64,000 bases of DNA from Collimonas sp. OK307 (GTDB lineage Bacteria > Pseudomonadota > Gammaproteobacteria > Burkholderiales > Burkholderiaceae_D): NCBI RefSeq assembly GCF_900113705.1, contig NZ_FOQI01000006.1:124001-188000 (forward strand). Reading direction: 5' to 3'. How positions within the stretch are numbered: position 1 is the stretch's first letter; each line of letters begins with the position of its first letter. Positions 8,097-15,468 of the stretch are shown piece by piece. Both the position numbers and the translations under genes were made by a program. Under the pieces are notes generated by a model. That model worked only from the letters and a program-made list of their open reading frames with translations, did no database searches and had not been told where the DNA came from.

Positions 8097-9518
8097 CTAT
8101 GACGTAATTTTCTCGTCATTCGCCGGCGCCGGCTGCATCGCCGTTTTTTGCTCCTGCCGCCATTCCCGACGCGAGCGTGACATTGTCCGCATAGCCAGGC
8201 GCGCCATCTTCAACCAGCCAAACGGCCTTGGGTCGGCCAACATGCTCATGGCGCGGGCATAATCCAAGGTAAGCCCTGGCGTCCACGCCATGGTTTTTGC
8301 GCGCTTGCGGATCTGCGCGGCGACCCATAACTCCGGCGTCAGGAACAAACGCACAAAAGCAGCCCAGCCCCTGTCGCGGCCGCGCGCCTTGCCTACAACC
8401 CCTTCAAGCGCCGCTTCCAGTGCACGAGCGACCGAACTTGAACAATTTCTATAAGTCAGGTTATAGGTAGTGTCTCGCCTGTAATTTTCCCAAAAAACGC
8501 GCAGCCGTTCAGCGCTGTAATTCCTGATCCGGACCTTGGCCGTCGACTCGCACCAGGCACGCGATTCAGTTGGATAGTCAGGCTGAAACACGCCCGGCAC
8601 GTCGTTGTCGCGGGTGGCCCGCAGCAAACGACTGAACTCGTCCGGCGACCTGTCGATTTCGACCCCGGGATAGAGGCTGATGTAGACGCCTTCAGGTGTT
8701 TCAAGCGCCGCATGGCCGGTCGAAATAACGCCGGCGGAATCAACCGCGGCAATATAACGATCGATGATCGGCACCCTTTGCGCCGGCATCTTTGACGAGC
8801 CGACCGGCGTCCATACATGGACTGTCAGAGCCCTTTCATCGGCGGCGGGCGGCCCATCCCATTCAACCGGATTCTCGGCTTCGCTCCCGGCATATTGTTG
8901 AGCAGATTGTTGAGTGGATCCACCACCTGCATTTTGCAGCACCGATTCAATAGTCGCCGAGGCCGACAAACGCCGTACCCGATATGCCAGCAGCAACATA
9001 TGCCAGCCGCCGAATGCGAGCCCCAGCCCGATACAGTAAGGTACGGTGCCGACGTAATGCGTCGGATACGGCTGATAAAAGAAAATCGCGATGGCGCATT
9101 CGACTATGCCGCCGGCCAATGCCAGCCGCCAGCGCGGATACCGCACCAAGGTGGCGGAGATAGACTGCAGAAGTCCGTCAGCCAGAAACATCGTGCCGAA
9201 AATCATCGACAAAATGAAATTGCCGTGATGGTGCCCCGCCAGAATAAGGAGTGCGGCAATCATGAACGCCAATGCTTTGACGATGCGCAAAATGCGTTGC
9301 CCGGCAACTCCCGTCCATGCTACCGCCAGAGTTGCGATTCCTTCGATGAGCAAAAAATAGGCGAAAAAACTGATCGGAAAATATAGCGCGCCATCCAAGG
9401 CGTCGATAAAAATCGCCACGCCCGCAACCGCCCATATCCAGCCGATGATCCTTAGCCCGCGCCAGCGATCGCGCAAGCAGTCGACACCCAGCAGCAGCAA
9501 TACCAGACGTAATAACAT
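8097..9518 (-). CDS. HdeD-like (DUF308) membrane domain fused to a putative permuted papain-fold domain
   Basis: A 473-residue two-part protein. Residues 1-185 contain about six hydrophobic segments with the DUF308/HdeD look (e.g. FGTMFLADGLLQSISATLV). Residues 185-230 form a Ser/Gln/Ala-rich linker. Residues 230-470 form a soluble domain with STGHAALETPEGVYISLYPG (His269) and TYRNCSSSVARALE (Asn358-Cys359). A His-then-Cys order with these surroundings resembles permuted NlpC/P60-like or DUF4105/YiiX-type thiol hydrolases; this is inference from motif shape. The start has GAAAGG upstream. The function is unknown; a membrane-tethered amidase, peptidase or acyltransferase is the working idea. 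Confidence 0.7.
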   Translation of the reverse strand: MLLRLVLLLLGVDCLRDRWRGLRIIGWIWAVAGVAIFIDALDGALYFPISFFAYFLLIEGIATLAVAWTGVAGQRILRIVKALAFMIAALLILAGHHHGNFILSMIFGTMFLADGLLQSISATLVRYPRWRLALAGGIVECAIAIFFYQPYPTHYVGTVPYCIGLGLAFGGWHMLLLAYRVRRLSASATIESVLQNAGGGSTQQSAQQYAGSEAENPVEWDGPPAADERALTVHVWTPVGSSKMPAQRVPIIDRYIAAVDSAGVISTGHAALETPEGVYISLYPGVEIDRSPDEFSRLLRATRDNDVPGVFQPDYPTESRAWCESTAKVRIRNYSAERLRVFWENYRRDTTYNLTYRNCSSSVARALEAALEGVVGKARGRDRGWAAFVRLFLTPELWVAAQIRKRAKTMAWTPGLTLDYARAMSMLADPRPFGWLKMARLAMRTMSRSRREWRQEQKTAMQPAPANDEKITS

Positions 9519-9549
9519 GTGGTTACCTTTCGATCATCATTGATAATAA

Positions 9550-10437
9550 TCAGAGCACTGCCAGTATAGCGGCGGCAAAATCCTGCGCGGCCTCCTGCGG
9601 CAGATTATGCCCTGCAATCGGGATCACCCGGCGCTGATACGGCCCGGTAAAAAATTTCCCGTGCTGCCCGGAGCCGCCTTTCAAACTGACGCCATCGCCC
9701 GCACCGTCCAGCACCACGGTGGGCACGCCAATCGACGGCTGCGCAGCCAGCAGCAACTCCGTTCCCTCAAACGCGGGATCACCCGGCGCCAACCCAAAAC
9801 GATGACGATATGAATGGATGACGACGTCAACGAAATCAGGGTTATCGAAGGAAACCGCGCTGCGCCGGTAAGTCGCTTCATCGAAATGCCAGTTAGGCGA
9901 CCATAGGCGCCATAGCAGTTTGCAAAATTTATAGCGATTTTTTTTCAGCCCTGCCCGGCCACGCTCACCATGGAAATAGTATTGATACCAGTAGCGCAAT
10001 TCGTTTTCCGGCGTCTGCGGGCTTACCGATGCTGCAATATCCTGGATATTGTAACCATCCAGGGACACCAGGCCTCGTGTGCGTTCTGGCCACAAGGCAG
10101 CCACGATGCACGCAGCGCGGCCGCCCCAGTCATAACCCGCCAACACCGCGTCCGGGATCGCCAAAGCATCCATCAATGCCAGCAAGTCATGCGCGAGCGC
10201 CGCTTGCTGGCCGGAGCGCGGTGTGTCGGCAGACAGAAATCGCGTCGGCCCGAAGCCGCGCAAGTAAGGCGTAATGACACGGCAACCGGCTGCTACCAGC
10301 ACTGGTGTGACGTCATCGTAAGCATGGATATCATAAGGAAAACCGTGCAGCAGCAAGACTGTACGGCCGTTGGCAGCGCCGCTCTCGCTCTCTTCGTAGG
10401 CAACATTCAGGACACCGGCGTCGACTCGCTTTAACAT
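9550..10437 (-). CDS. Alpha/beta hydrolase (epoxide hydrolase / haloalkane dehalogenase-like)
   Basis: A 295-residue alpha/beta hydrolase. The oxyanion region is LLLHGFPYDIHAYDD, the nucleophile elbow is AGYDWGG with Asp rather than Ser, and the catalytic His is in IAGHNLPQEA. An Asp nucleophile places it with epoxide hydrolases and dehalogenases rather than esterases. An inserted cap region (ENELRYWYQYYFHGERG...) lies in the middle, as expected. The ATG at 10437 has a strong GGAGGAG site; the open frame upstream to 10521 is not needed. The physiological substrate is unknown. Confidence 0.85.
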   Translation of the reverse strand: MLKRVDAGVLNVAYEESESGAANGRTVLLLHGFPYDIHAYDDVTPVLVAAGCRVITPYLRGFGPTRFLSADTPRSGQQAALAHDLLALMDALAIPDAVLAGYDWGGRAACIVAALWPERTRGLVSLDGYNIQDIAASVSPQTPENELRYWYQYYFHGERGRAGLKKNRYKFCKLLWRLWSPNWHFDEATYRRSAVSFDNPDFVDVVIHSYRHRFGLAPGDPAFEGTELLLAAQPSIGVPTVVLDGAGDGVSLKGGSGQHGKFFTGPYQRRVIPIAGHNLPQEAAQDFAAAILAVL

Positions 10438-10559
10438 GACACTCCTCCGATTTTTTTGCGCCCCCCGGCAGATCAGTCTACCGATGAATCTCGATCGATG
10501 AAACCTCCCTGACGACAACACCGGGGCAGATCCATCATCATTTGGTGTATCCTTCCCGG

Positions 10560-11012
10560 ATGAACAACGAAACCGACATCCAACTCAGCGGGCCATTCAG
10601 CGTGACCGACGCAACTGGCCGTAGTCATAATATAAATGCAATTCGTATTTTCGACGAAGGCTATGGAATCATCGACGTCTATGTCGATTTCGCCTCGGCG
10701 ATCGGCAAAGACCGTCTGTATGAAGACAAGGTGCTGATCGCCCAGGTCCTGGGCCAGCTGCGCAAGATCGGTTATGTCGGCCCGGACTTCGGCCATGGCG
10801 ATCTTGGTTTGCAAGATGACAAACTGATCGTGCTGGAAGCGCCGGAAGAATTCAACGCGTACGCGGCAAGCAAAGGCTGGAAGAACCTGGCTGACGAATT
10901 TGCCGAGGATGACTACGCGGACGAAAGCTACGAAGGCGACGCCGACAACAGCAACGAGCAGGCTGCATCAATCTCAAAACTTGACGCCCTCAAGAATAAA
11001 TTCAAATCCTGA
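10560..11012 (+). CDS. Hypothetical acidic protein
   Basis: A 150-residue protein I do not recognise. The first 110 residues look like a compact alpha/beta domain (FSVTDATGRSHNINAIRIFDEGYGIIDVYVDF). The C-terminal 40 residues are very acidic (EFAEDDYADESYEGDADN) and end in a basic KLDALKNKFKS. There is no signal peptide or membrane segment. The codon use matches its neighbours, and the frame is clean. It is followed 34 bases later by an FMN-type oxidase gene on the same strand, so the two may share a transcript. Confidence 0.7.
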   Translation: MNNETDIQLSGPFSVTDATGRSHNINAIRIFDEGYGIIDVYVDFASAIGKDRLYEDKVLIAQVLGQLRKIGYVGPDFGHGDLGLQDDKLIVLEAPEEFNAYAASKGWKNLADEFAEDDYADESYEGDADNSNEQAASISKLDALKNKFKS

Positions 11013-11046
11013 TTTTCATTAAAAACGTCATATCGACCTCGACGAC

Positions 11047-11652
11047 ATGCTTACCAACATCGAGCAACTGGAAGAAATTTACGGCAAACCGCATGAACGC
11101 TCATTATGGAAAGAAATAGATTTCCTGAATGAAGACTACCAGGCCTTTGTCAAAGCCTCGCCATTTGTCGTATTCGCTTCCAGCGGGCCTGGCGGCATGG
11201 ATTGCTCCCCCAAGGGAGACACCCCGGGATTCGTAAAGATTCTGGATGAACGCACGCTGGCAATTCCCGACCGTCCCGGCAACAATCGCATCGACACCCT
11301 GCGCAACATCATTGCCGATCCGCGCATCGGGCTGCTATTCATCATACCCGGCATCGGCGAAACCTTGCGCGTCAACGGCCGCGCCGAGATTTCCGCAGAG
11401 CCGACGCTGCTCGAACAATTCGCAGTGGATGGCAAGCTGCCGCGTACGGTCATCATCGTCAAGATAGAAGCAACTTACTTCCACTGTTCAAAAGCCCTGG
11501 TGCGCTCGAAACTGTGGGACCCTGCCCGGCAAATTGAACGCGCCGGCTTTCCGAGCCCTGGAGCCATCCTGAAACGTTTGAGCAACGGCGGTTTTGACGC
11601 CGACACCTACGACCGTGATTTGCCGGAACGCGTAAAAGCGACTCTCTATTAA
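11047..11652 (+). CDS. Pyridoxamine 5'-phosphate oxidase family protein (MSMEG_1061-like flavoprotein)
   Basis: A 201-residue split-barrel flavin-binding protein. Diagnostic stretches are FVVFASSGPGGMDCSPKGDTPG, IPDRPGNNRIDTLRNIIADP and GETLRVNGRAEIS, matching the family often annotated as MSMEG_1061 FMN-dependent PPOX-type. Proteins of this type bind FMN or F420 and reduce varied small molecules; it is not a true PdxH. The C-terminal YFHCSKALVRSKLWDP is also typical. The substrate is unknown. Confidence 0.88.
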   Translation: MLTNIEQLEEIYGKPHERSLWKEIDFLNEDYQAFVKASPFVVFASSGPGGMDCSPKGDTPGFVKILDERTLAIPDRPGNNRIDTLRNIIADPRIGLLFIIPGIGETLRVNGRAEISAEPTLLEQFAVDGKLPRTVIIVKIEATYFHCSKALVRSKLWDPARQIERAGFPSPGAILKRLSNGGFDADTYDRDLPERVKATLY

Positions 11653-11682
11653 CCAATTACAGCAACCACAATCACGACAGCA

Positions 11683-12207
11683 ATGACAGCCTACGTAGCC
11701 CTTTTACGCGCAATCAATGTCGGCGGGACCGGCATATTGCCAATGACGGAACTGGCTGCCCTATGCAGCGGACTGGGCTTCGGCCATGTTCGCACCTATA
11801 TCCAGAGCGGTAACGTGATCTTCGACAGTCCGCTGAGCAAAGACGCCGTGCACCAGGCGTTGGAACAAGCCTTGAACAAGACGATGGGCAACCCTGTCGA
11901 TATCATGCTGCGCACCGCCGCGGAGTTGGGCGCCATACTGAAAGCCAATCCATTCCCTGCAGCGGAGCCATCGAAAGTAGCGGTGGTTTTTTGCAGCGGC
12001 AACCTGCCCAAAGACTGGCTTGAGCTGCTACGCATCCCCGGCAGCGAGGAAGTTCAGCCGGGGAAGAAAGAAATCTATATTCACTATCCCGAAGGCATGG
12101 GTAAATCGAAACTGAAGCTGCCGCCGTCAACCGGCGCCGCTACCGCGCGCAATATCAACACGGTAACCAAGCTGCTGGCGCTGGCCGCCGCGCTACCCTC
12201 TACTTAG
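11683..12207 (+). CDS. DUF1697 family protein
   Basis: A 174-residue protein with the DUF1697 hallmarks: YVALLRAINVGGTGILPM at the N-terminus, VRTYIQSGNVIFDS, and the C-terminal ATARNINTVTKLLALA. The role of this family is not known. The stop codon TAG is formed at the junction with the dispersed repeat that begins at 12207: T and A are the flanking target bases and G is the first base of the repeat. The present C-terminus may therefore have been set by insertion of the repeat. Confidence 0.88.
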   Translation: MTAYVALLRAINVGGTGILPMTELAALCSGLGFGHVRTYIQSGNVIFDSPLSKDAVHQALEQALNKTMGNPVDIMLRTAAELGAILKANPFPAAEPSKVAVVFCSGNLPKDWLELLRIPGSEEVQPGKKEIYIHYPEGMGKSKLKLPPSTGAATARNINTVTKLLALAAALPST

Positions 12208-12366
12208 GGCCTGTTAACATTTGATTTGGGAATGCGAACGCGTGGCAGGCGTTACAGGCCTAGGCGCGACGACACGACGTAGTGGTGCTACGGCAAGGAG
12301 GAGTAACGACGGCATGTTACGCCTGCAGCCGTTCCCGGAGGGTTCAAACCAAATGTTAACAGGCCC
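12207..12366 (+). mobile_element. MITE-like dispersed repeat, copy 1 (short form)
   Basis: A 160-base element starting GGGCCTGTTAACATTTG and ending with the near-complement CAAATGTTAACAGGCCC, flanked on both sides by TA. The interior is closely similar (roughly 85 percent by eye) to the reverse complement of the 30078-30340 element, but lacks that copy's roughly 100-base central cruciform. No ORF of its own is evident. Terminal inverted repeats plus a TA flank suggest a non-autonomous element mobilised by an IS630- or IS5-type transposase elsewhere in the genome; that link is inference. It sits between two convergent genes. Confidence 0.75.
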
Positions 12367-12769
12367 TAAGCTCTGCGAGCTTTTTCAGCGCCCCCAGCAC
12401 TTCCGGGAAATCCGCGGTTACCATCGGCCCGAAATCGGCCGCGGCCGGCCCGGTAATCTCCGTGCTGTAGATGACCTTGCTGCCGCCGGCAGCCAGTGGC
12501 ACGATCTTGTGATGCACCAGTACGCGGGTGCCGTCTATGATCGTCTCGTCGGTAAAACCCTGGTTCTCCTTGACGTCGATCAAGGTCGTGGTAAACACCT
12601 CCTCGCCGGGAGGCTGCATCGAGAACGTAGTGCCAATCGCAAATGCGCCATGGATCTCGATGTTATCAATCCCCTGGTTCCACTTTTTCCAGCCCTCTAC
12701 GTCTGCAAACAGCTTCCAGATCTGCTCAGGTGCAGCTGTTGTTTCAATGCTATCTTCGTGAGTCCACAT
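12356..12769 (-). CDS. SRPBCC family protein (polyketide cyclase/START-like)
   Basis: A 137-residue helix-grip protein with the family's opening pattern (DSIETTAAPEQIWKLFADVEGWKKWNQGIDNIEI) and closing helix (MVTADFPEVLGALKKLAEL). Such proteins bind hydrophobic ligands. Its last three codons and stop lie inside the repeat element (LAEL is followed by Arg-Ala-Cys-stop encoded by the repeat end), so the native C-terminus may have been replaced. Three tandem 12-base repeats lie 38 bases upstream and could be an operator. Confidence 0.85.
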   Translation of the reverse strand: MWTHEDSIETTAAPEQIWKLFADVEGWKKWNQGIDNIEIHGAFAIGTTFSMQPPGEEVFTTTLIDVKENQGFTDETIIDGTRVLVHHKIVPLAAGGSKVIYSTEITGPAAADFGPMVTADFPEVLGALKKLAELRAC

Positions 12770-12806
12770 GATGTTGTCCTTGTCTGAGGAAGGATGGATT
12801 GCAGGA

Positions 12807-12842
12807 CGTTAATTGAACCGTTAATTCAAACGTTAATTTAGC
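12807..12842 (-). repeat. Three tandem 12-base repeats upstream of the SRPBCC gene
   Basis: CGTTAATTGAAC, CGTTAATTCAAA and CGTTAATTTAGC follow one another without a gap. The core CGTTAATT recurs at a 12-base period, close to one helical turn. The array is 38 bases upstream of the SRPBCC start and downstream of the aceA terminator, so it probably belongs to the SRPBCC promoter. A regulator-binding array is inference. Confidence 0.6.
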
Positions 12843-12871
12843 ATGACTACAGAACGGTCTGACCTGCGCAC

Positions 12872-12901
12872 AAAAAAAGCTCGCCGCAGCGAGCTTTTTT
12901 T
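12872..12901 (-). terminator. Rho-independent terminator of aceA
   Basis: The stem GCTCGC / GCGAGC with a CCGCA-type loop is followed on the minus strand by a run of T, starting 17 bases after the aceA stop codon. An A-run on the other side makes it potentially bidirectional. Confidence 0.85.
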
Positions 12902-12917
12902 ACACCAGACTCAGTTA

Positions 12918-14498
12918 TCAGAATTGGTTCATCGTGTTGTCTTTACCAGATGCTTTCAGAGCAGCTTCGCCACTGAAGTAGTCTTTGTGATCATCGCCGA
13001 TGTCTGAACCGGCCATGTTCTGATGCTTGACACAAGCGATACCCTGACGGATTTCCTTGCGCTGAACGCCAGCAACATAACCCAACATGCCCTGGTCACC
13101 GAAGTATTCTTTTGCCAGGTTGTCAGTCGACAACGCCGCAGTGTGGTACGTCGGCAAAGTAATCAGGTGATGGAAAATGCCTGCTTCACGCGCCGAATCG
13201 GCTTGGAAAGTGCGGATTTTCTCATCTGCAGCAATTGCCAATTCAGTTGCGTCGTATTCAACGCTCATCAGCGCAGCGCGTTCGTAAGCAGAAACGTCTT
13301 TGCCTTGGCTTTTCATCAGGTCGAAAATTTGCTGGCGGAAGTTCAGTGTCCAGTTGAACGACGGGCTGTTGTTGTACACCAGCTTGGCATTTGGAATAAC
13401 TTTACGAATCGCTTTGATCATGCCGCCGATCTGAGCAATGTGCGGCTTCTCGGTTTCGATCCAAAGCAAGTCGGCGCCGTTATTCAGGGATGTAATGCAA
13501 TCCAATACACAACGCTCTTCACCGGTACCTTCGCGGAACTGGAACAGATTGCTAGGCAAACGCTTAGGGCGAAGAAGCTTGCCGTCGCGCTTGATGACTA
13601 CGTCGCCGTTGCTCATGGACTCGGTAGAAACTTCTTCAACGTCCAGGAACGAGTTGTATTGATCACCCAAATCGCCTGGCTCGCGAGTTACCGCGATTTG
13701 CTTGGTCAAGCCTGCACCCAGCGAATCGGTACGCGCAACGATTACGCCGTCGTCGACACCCAGTTCAAGGAACGCGTAACGTATGGCGCGAATCTTCGCG
13801 AGGAAGTCTTCGTGAGGAACAGTTACTTTACCGTCTTGATGGCCGCACTGCTTTTCGTCGGAAACCTGGTTTTCGATCTGGATGCAGCATGCACCCGCTT
13901 CAATCATCTGCTTGGCCATCAGGTAGGTCGCTTCAGCATTACCGAAACCGGCATCGATATCGGCAATGATTGGCACTACGTGGGTGACGTGATTATCAAT
14001 TTTGTCCTGGATCGCTTGCTTGGCGGCGCCTTGCGCACCGTCCAGCTGGCGGAACAAACCGCCCAGCTCGCGGGCATCGGCTTGACGCAGGAAAGTGTAC
14101 AACTCCTTGATCAGGCCGGCTACGGCAGTCTTCTCGTGCATGGACTGGTCTGGCAACGGGCCGAATTCGGAGCGCAACGCAGCAATCATCCAGCCCGACA
14201 GGTAGAGGTAGCGACGGTCGGTGTTGTTGAAGTGCTTCTTGATGGAAATCATCTTCTGTTGCCCGATAAAACCATGCCAGCAACCCAAAGACTGGGTGTA
14301 TTTGGACGAATCGGCGTCGTAGCTTGCCATGTCATCGCGCATGATCTTGGCAGTGTATCTGGCGATATCCAGACCGGTTTTGAATCTGTTCTGGGCGCGC
14401 ATGCGTGCGGCGGACTCAGGATTGATCGCGTTCCAGGCACTACCTTCTTTGTCTTTGAGACCGGCAATGGCTTTGATGTCGTCTTGATATTGTGACAT
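12918..14498 (-). CDS. aceA: Isocitrate lyase (long form)
   Basis: A 526-residue glyoxylate-shunt enzyme that splits isocitrate into glyoxylate and succinate, letting the cell grow on acetate or fatty acids. The catalytic loop is EKQCGHQDGK, with QCGH rather than the KKCGH of E. coli. The IIADIDAGFGNAEATY region binds Mg/substrate. The length (about 530) and loop match the long Pseudomonas-type AceA. An imperfect GGAT site precedes the ATG. A perfect palindrome lies about 140 bases upstream and a terminator follows. Malate synthase is not in this window. Confidence 0.97.
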   Translation of the reverse strand: MSQYQDDIKAIAGLKDKEGSAWNAINPESAARMRAQNRFKTGLDIARYTAKIMRDDMASYDADSSKYTQSLGCWHGFIGQQKMISIKKHFNNTDRRYLYLSGWMIAALRSEFGPLPDQSMHEKTAVAGLIKELYTFLRQADARELGGLFRQLDGAQGAAKQAIQDKIDNHVTHVVPIIADIDAGFGNAEATYLMAKQMIEAGACCIQIENQVSDEKQCGHQDGKVTVPHEDFLAKIRAIRYAFLELGVDDGVIVARTDSLGAGLTKQIAVTREPGDLGDQYNSFLDVEEVSTESMSNGDVVIKRDGKLLRPKRLPSNLFQFREGTGEERCVLDCITSLNNGADLLWIETEKPHIAQIGGMIKAIRKVIPNAKLVYNNSPSFNWTLNFRQQIFDLMKSQGKDVSAYERAALMSVEYDATELAIAADEKIRTFQADSAREAGIFHHLITLPTYHTAALSTDNLAKEYFGDQGMLGYVAGVQRKEIRQGIACVKHQNMAGSDIGDDHKDYFSGEAALKASGKDNTMNQF

Positions 14499-14639
14499 GT
14501 GTATATCCTAGGTAATAAAGCAAGATTAAAAAAAACGAATTGTGTGTCGGTGCATCTGTTCACTCTCGTATCAAAACCAGAGTGGTGAAATCGAAGCAAA
14601 CTGCATGAAAGAATAATAGCGGCTTTTTTCGAGATAGGC

Positions 14640-14659
14640 TATGTCTTATATAAGACATA
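14640..14659. promoter_or_regulatory. 20-base perfect palindrome upstream of aceA
   Basis: TATGTCTTATATAAGACATA is its own reverse complement over all 20 bases. It lies about 140 bases before the aceA start in an AT-rich stretch, the right place for an operator of a dimeric regulator (for example a GntR- or MerR-class protein). Related half-sites ATGTCTTA are found between prpB and prpC. The regulator is not identified. Confidence 0.6.
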
Positions 14660-14854
14660 TGACTTAAATTAATTCGTTTATTTTCAATGCCCTATATCCG
14701 GTTTTTTGCTATGCGAAATTAAATTTCAAAAAAATGAATTCAGATTTCTGATTTTCTCCGCACCTGCATCCCATAATGTGGAGCCAATTTTTCGTATTGT
14801 GGAATATCAATGGGCCACGCGAATCCGGCGTAATGATTTGGATAGTTGAAGCAG

Positions 14855-14877
14855 ATCGTCAGAACTGACGATTTTTT
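14855..14877 (+). terminator. Orphan plus-strand terminator in the aceA-coaD gap
   Basis: ATCGTCAGAACTGACGAT forms a near-perfect stem with a tiny loop and runs into six T on the plus strand. Both flanking genes are on the minus strand, so it does not end any annotated gene; it may end a small RNA starting between 14660 and 14850. In the rest of this 490-base gap (14499-14988) I see only the palindrome and a GC-rich CCCGGG-containing stretch near 14940 with no clear role. Confidence 0.5.
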
Positions 14878-14988
14878 GGGAAAAGTCGTTTGATACCAAG
14901 GCGTGACCTGCCGTTCGCAGGCGCAGAGGAAGGCTTACCCGGGTCGGCCCCGGGGATTTGCCGTTTTTGATTTACGATTTTGATTTAT

Positions 14989-15468
14989 TCAGCAACGCAG
15001 CTTCGCGTTAAACCTTGCAACCACCGACGGAAATACAAATTTCGAAACATCGCCCCCAAGAATGGCAATTTCACGCACGATGGTGCCGGAGATGAACTGG
15101 TATTGGTCCGACGGCGTCAAAAACAAGGTCTCTACATTCGGTATCAGGTGGCGATTCATGCCGGCCATCTGAAATTCCAGTTCGAAATCGGAGACGGCCC
15201 GCAATCCCCTCACGATGACCCGCGCATCGTGAGCGCGGACGAGGTCGCCCAGCAACCCGGAAAAACTTTCGACCTGCACATTGGCATAATGTCCCAGCTC
15301 TTCACGGGTGATCGCCAAACGCTCTTCAAGCGTAAAGAATGGTTTCTTCTTTTTGCTATCGGCCACGCCGACGATCAGGCGGTCGAACAAACCTGACGCA
15401 CGACGCACCAGATCTTCATGACCGCGCGTGAGCGGATCGAATGTTCCTGGATAAATAGCTGTAACCAT
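14989..15468 (-). CDS. coaD: Pantetheine-phosphate adenylyltransferase
   Basis: A 159-residue essential enzyme of coenzyme A synthesis that makes dephospho-CoA from ATP and 4'-phosphopantetheine. The nucleotidyltransferase motif is [14 protein letters not shown], followed by [19 protein letters not shown] and [14 protein letters not shown]. The start ATG at 15468 overlaps the prpF stop (TGATG), so translation is probably coupled to prpF; longer starts in the open frame lie inside prpF. Placement at the end of a propionate operon is unusual for a housekeeping gene and suggests either a second promoter within prpF or a deliberate CoA link. Confidence 0.97.
   Translation of the reverse strand: MVTAIYPGTFDPLTRGHEDLVRRASGLFDRLIVGVADSKKKKPFFTLEERLAITREELGHYANVQVESFSGLLGDLVRAHDARVIVRGLRAVSDFELEFQMAGMNRHLIPNVETLFLTPSDQYQFISGTIVREIAILGGDVSKFVFPSVVARFNAKLRC

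Noticed and set aside
13023-14495. A 490-codon open frame antisense to aceA
   Set aside because: Same reasoning: aceA on the other strand is certain and has its own terminator and promoter region.
14930-14965. The CCCGGG-rich stretch downstream of coaD as a riboswitch or terminator
   Set aside because: No T-run follows on either strand and no conserved riboswitch core could be matched.
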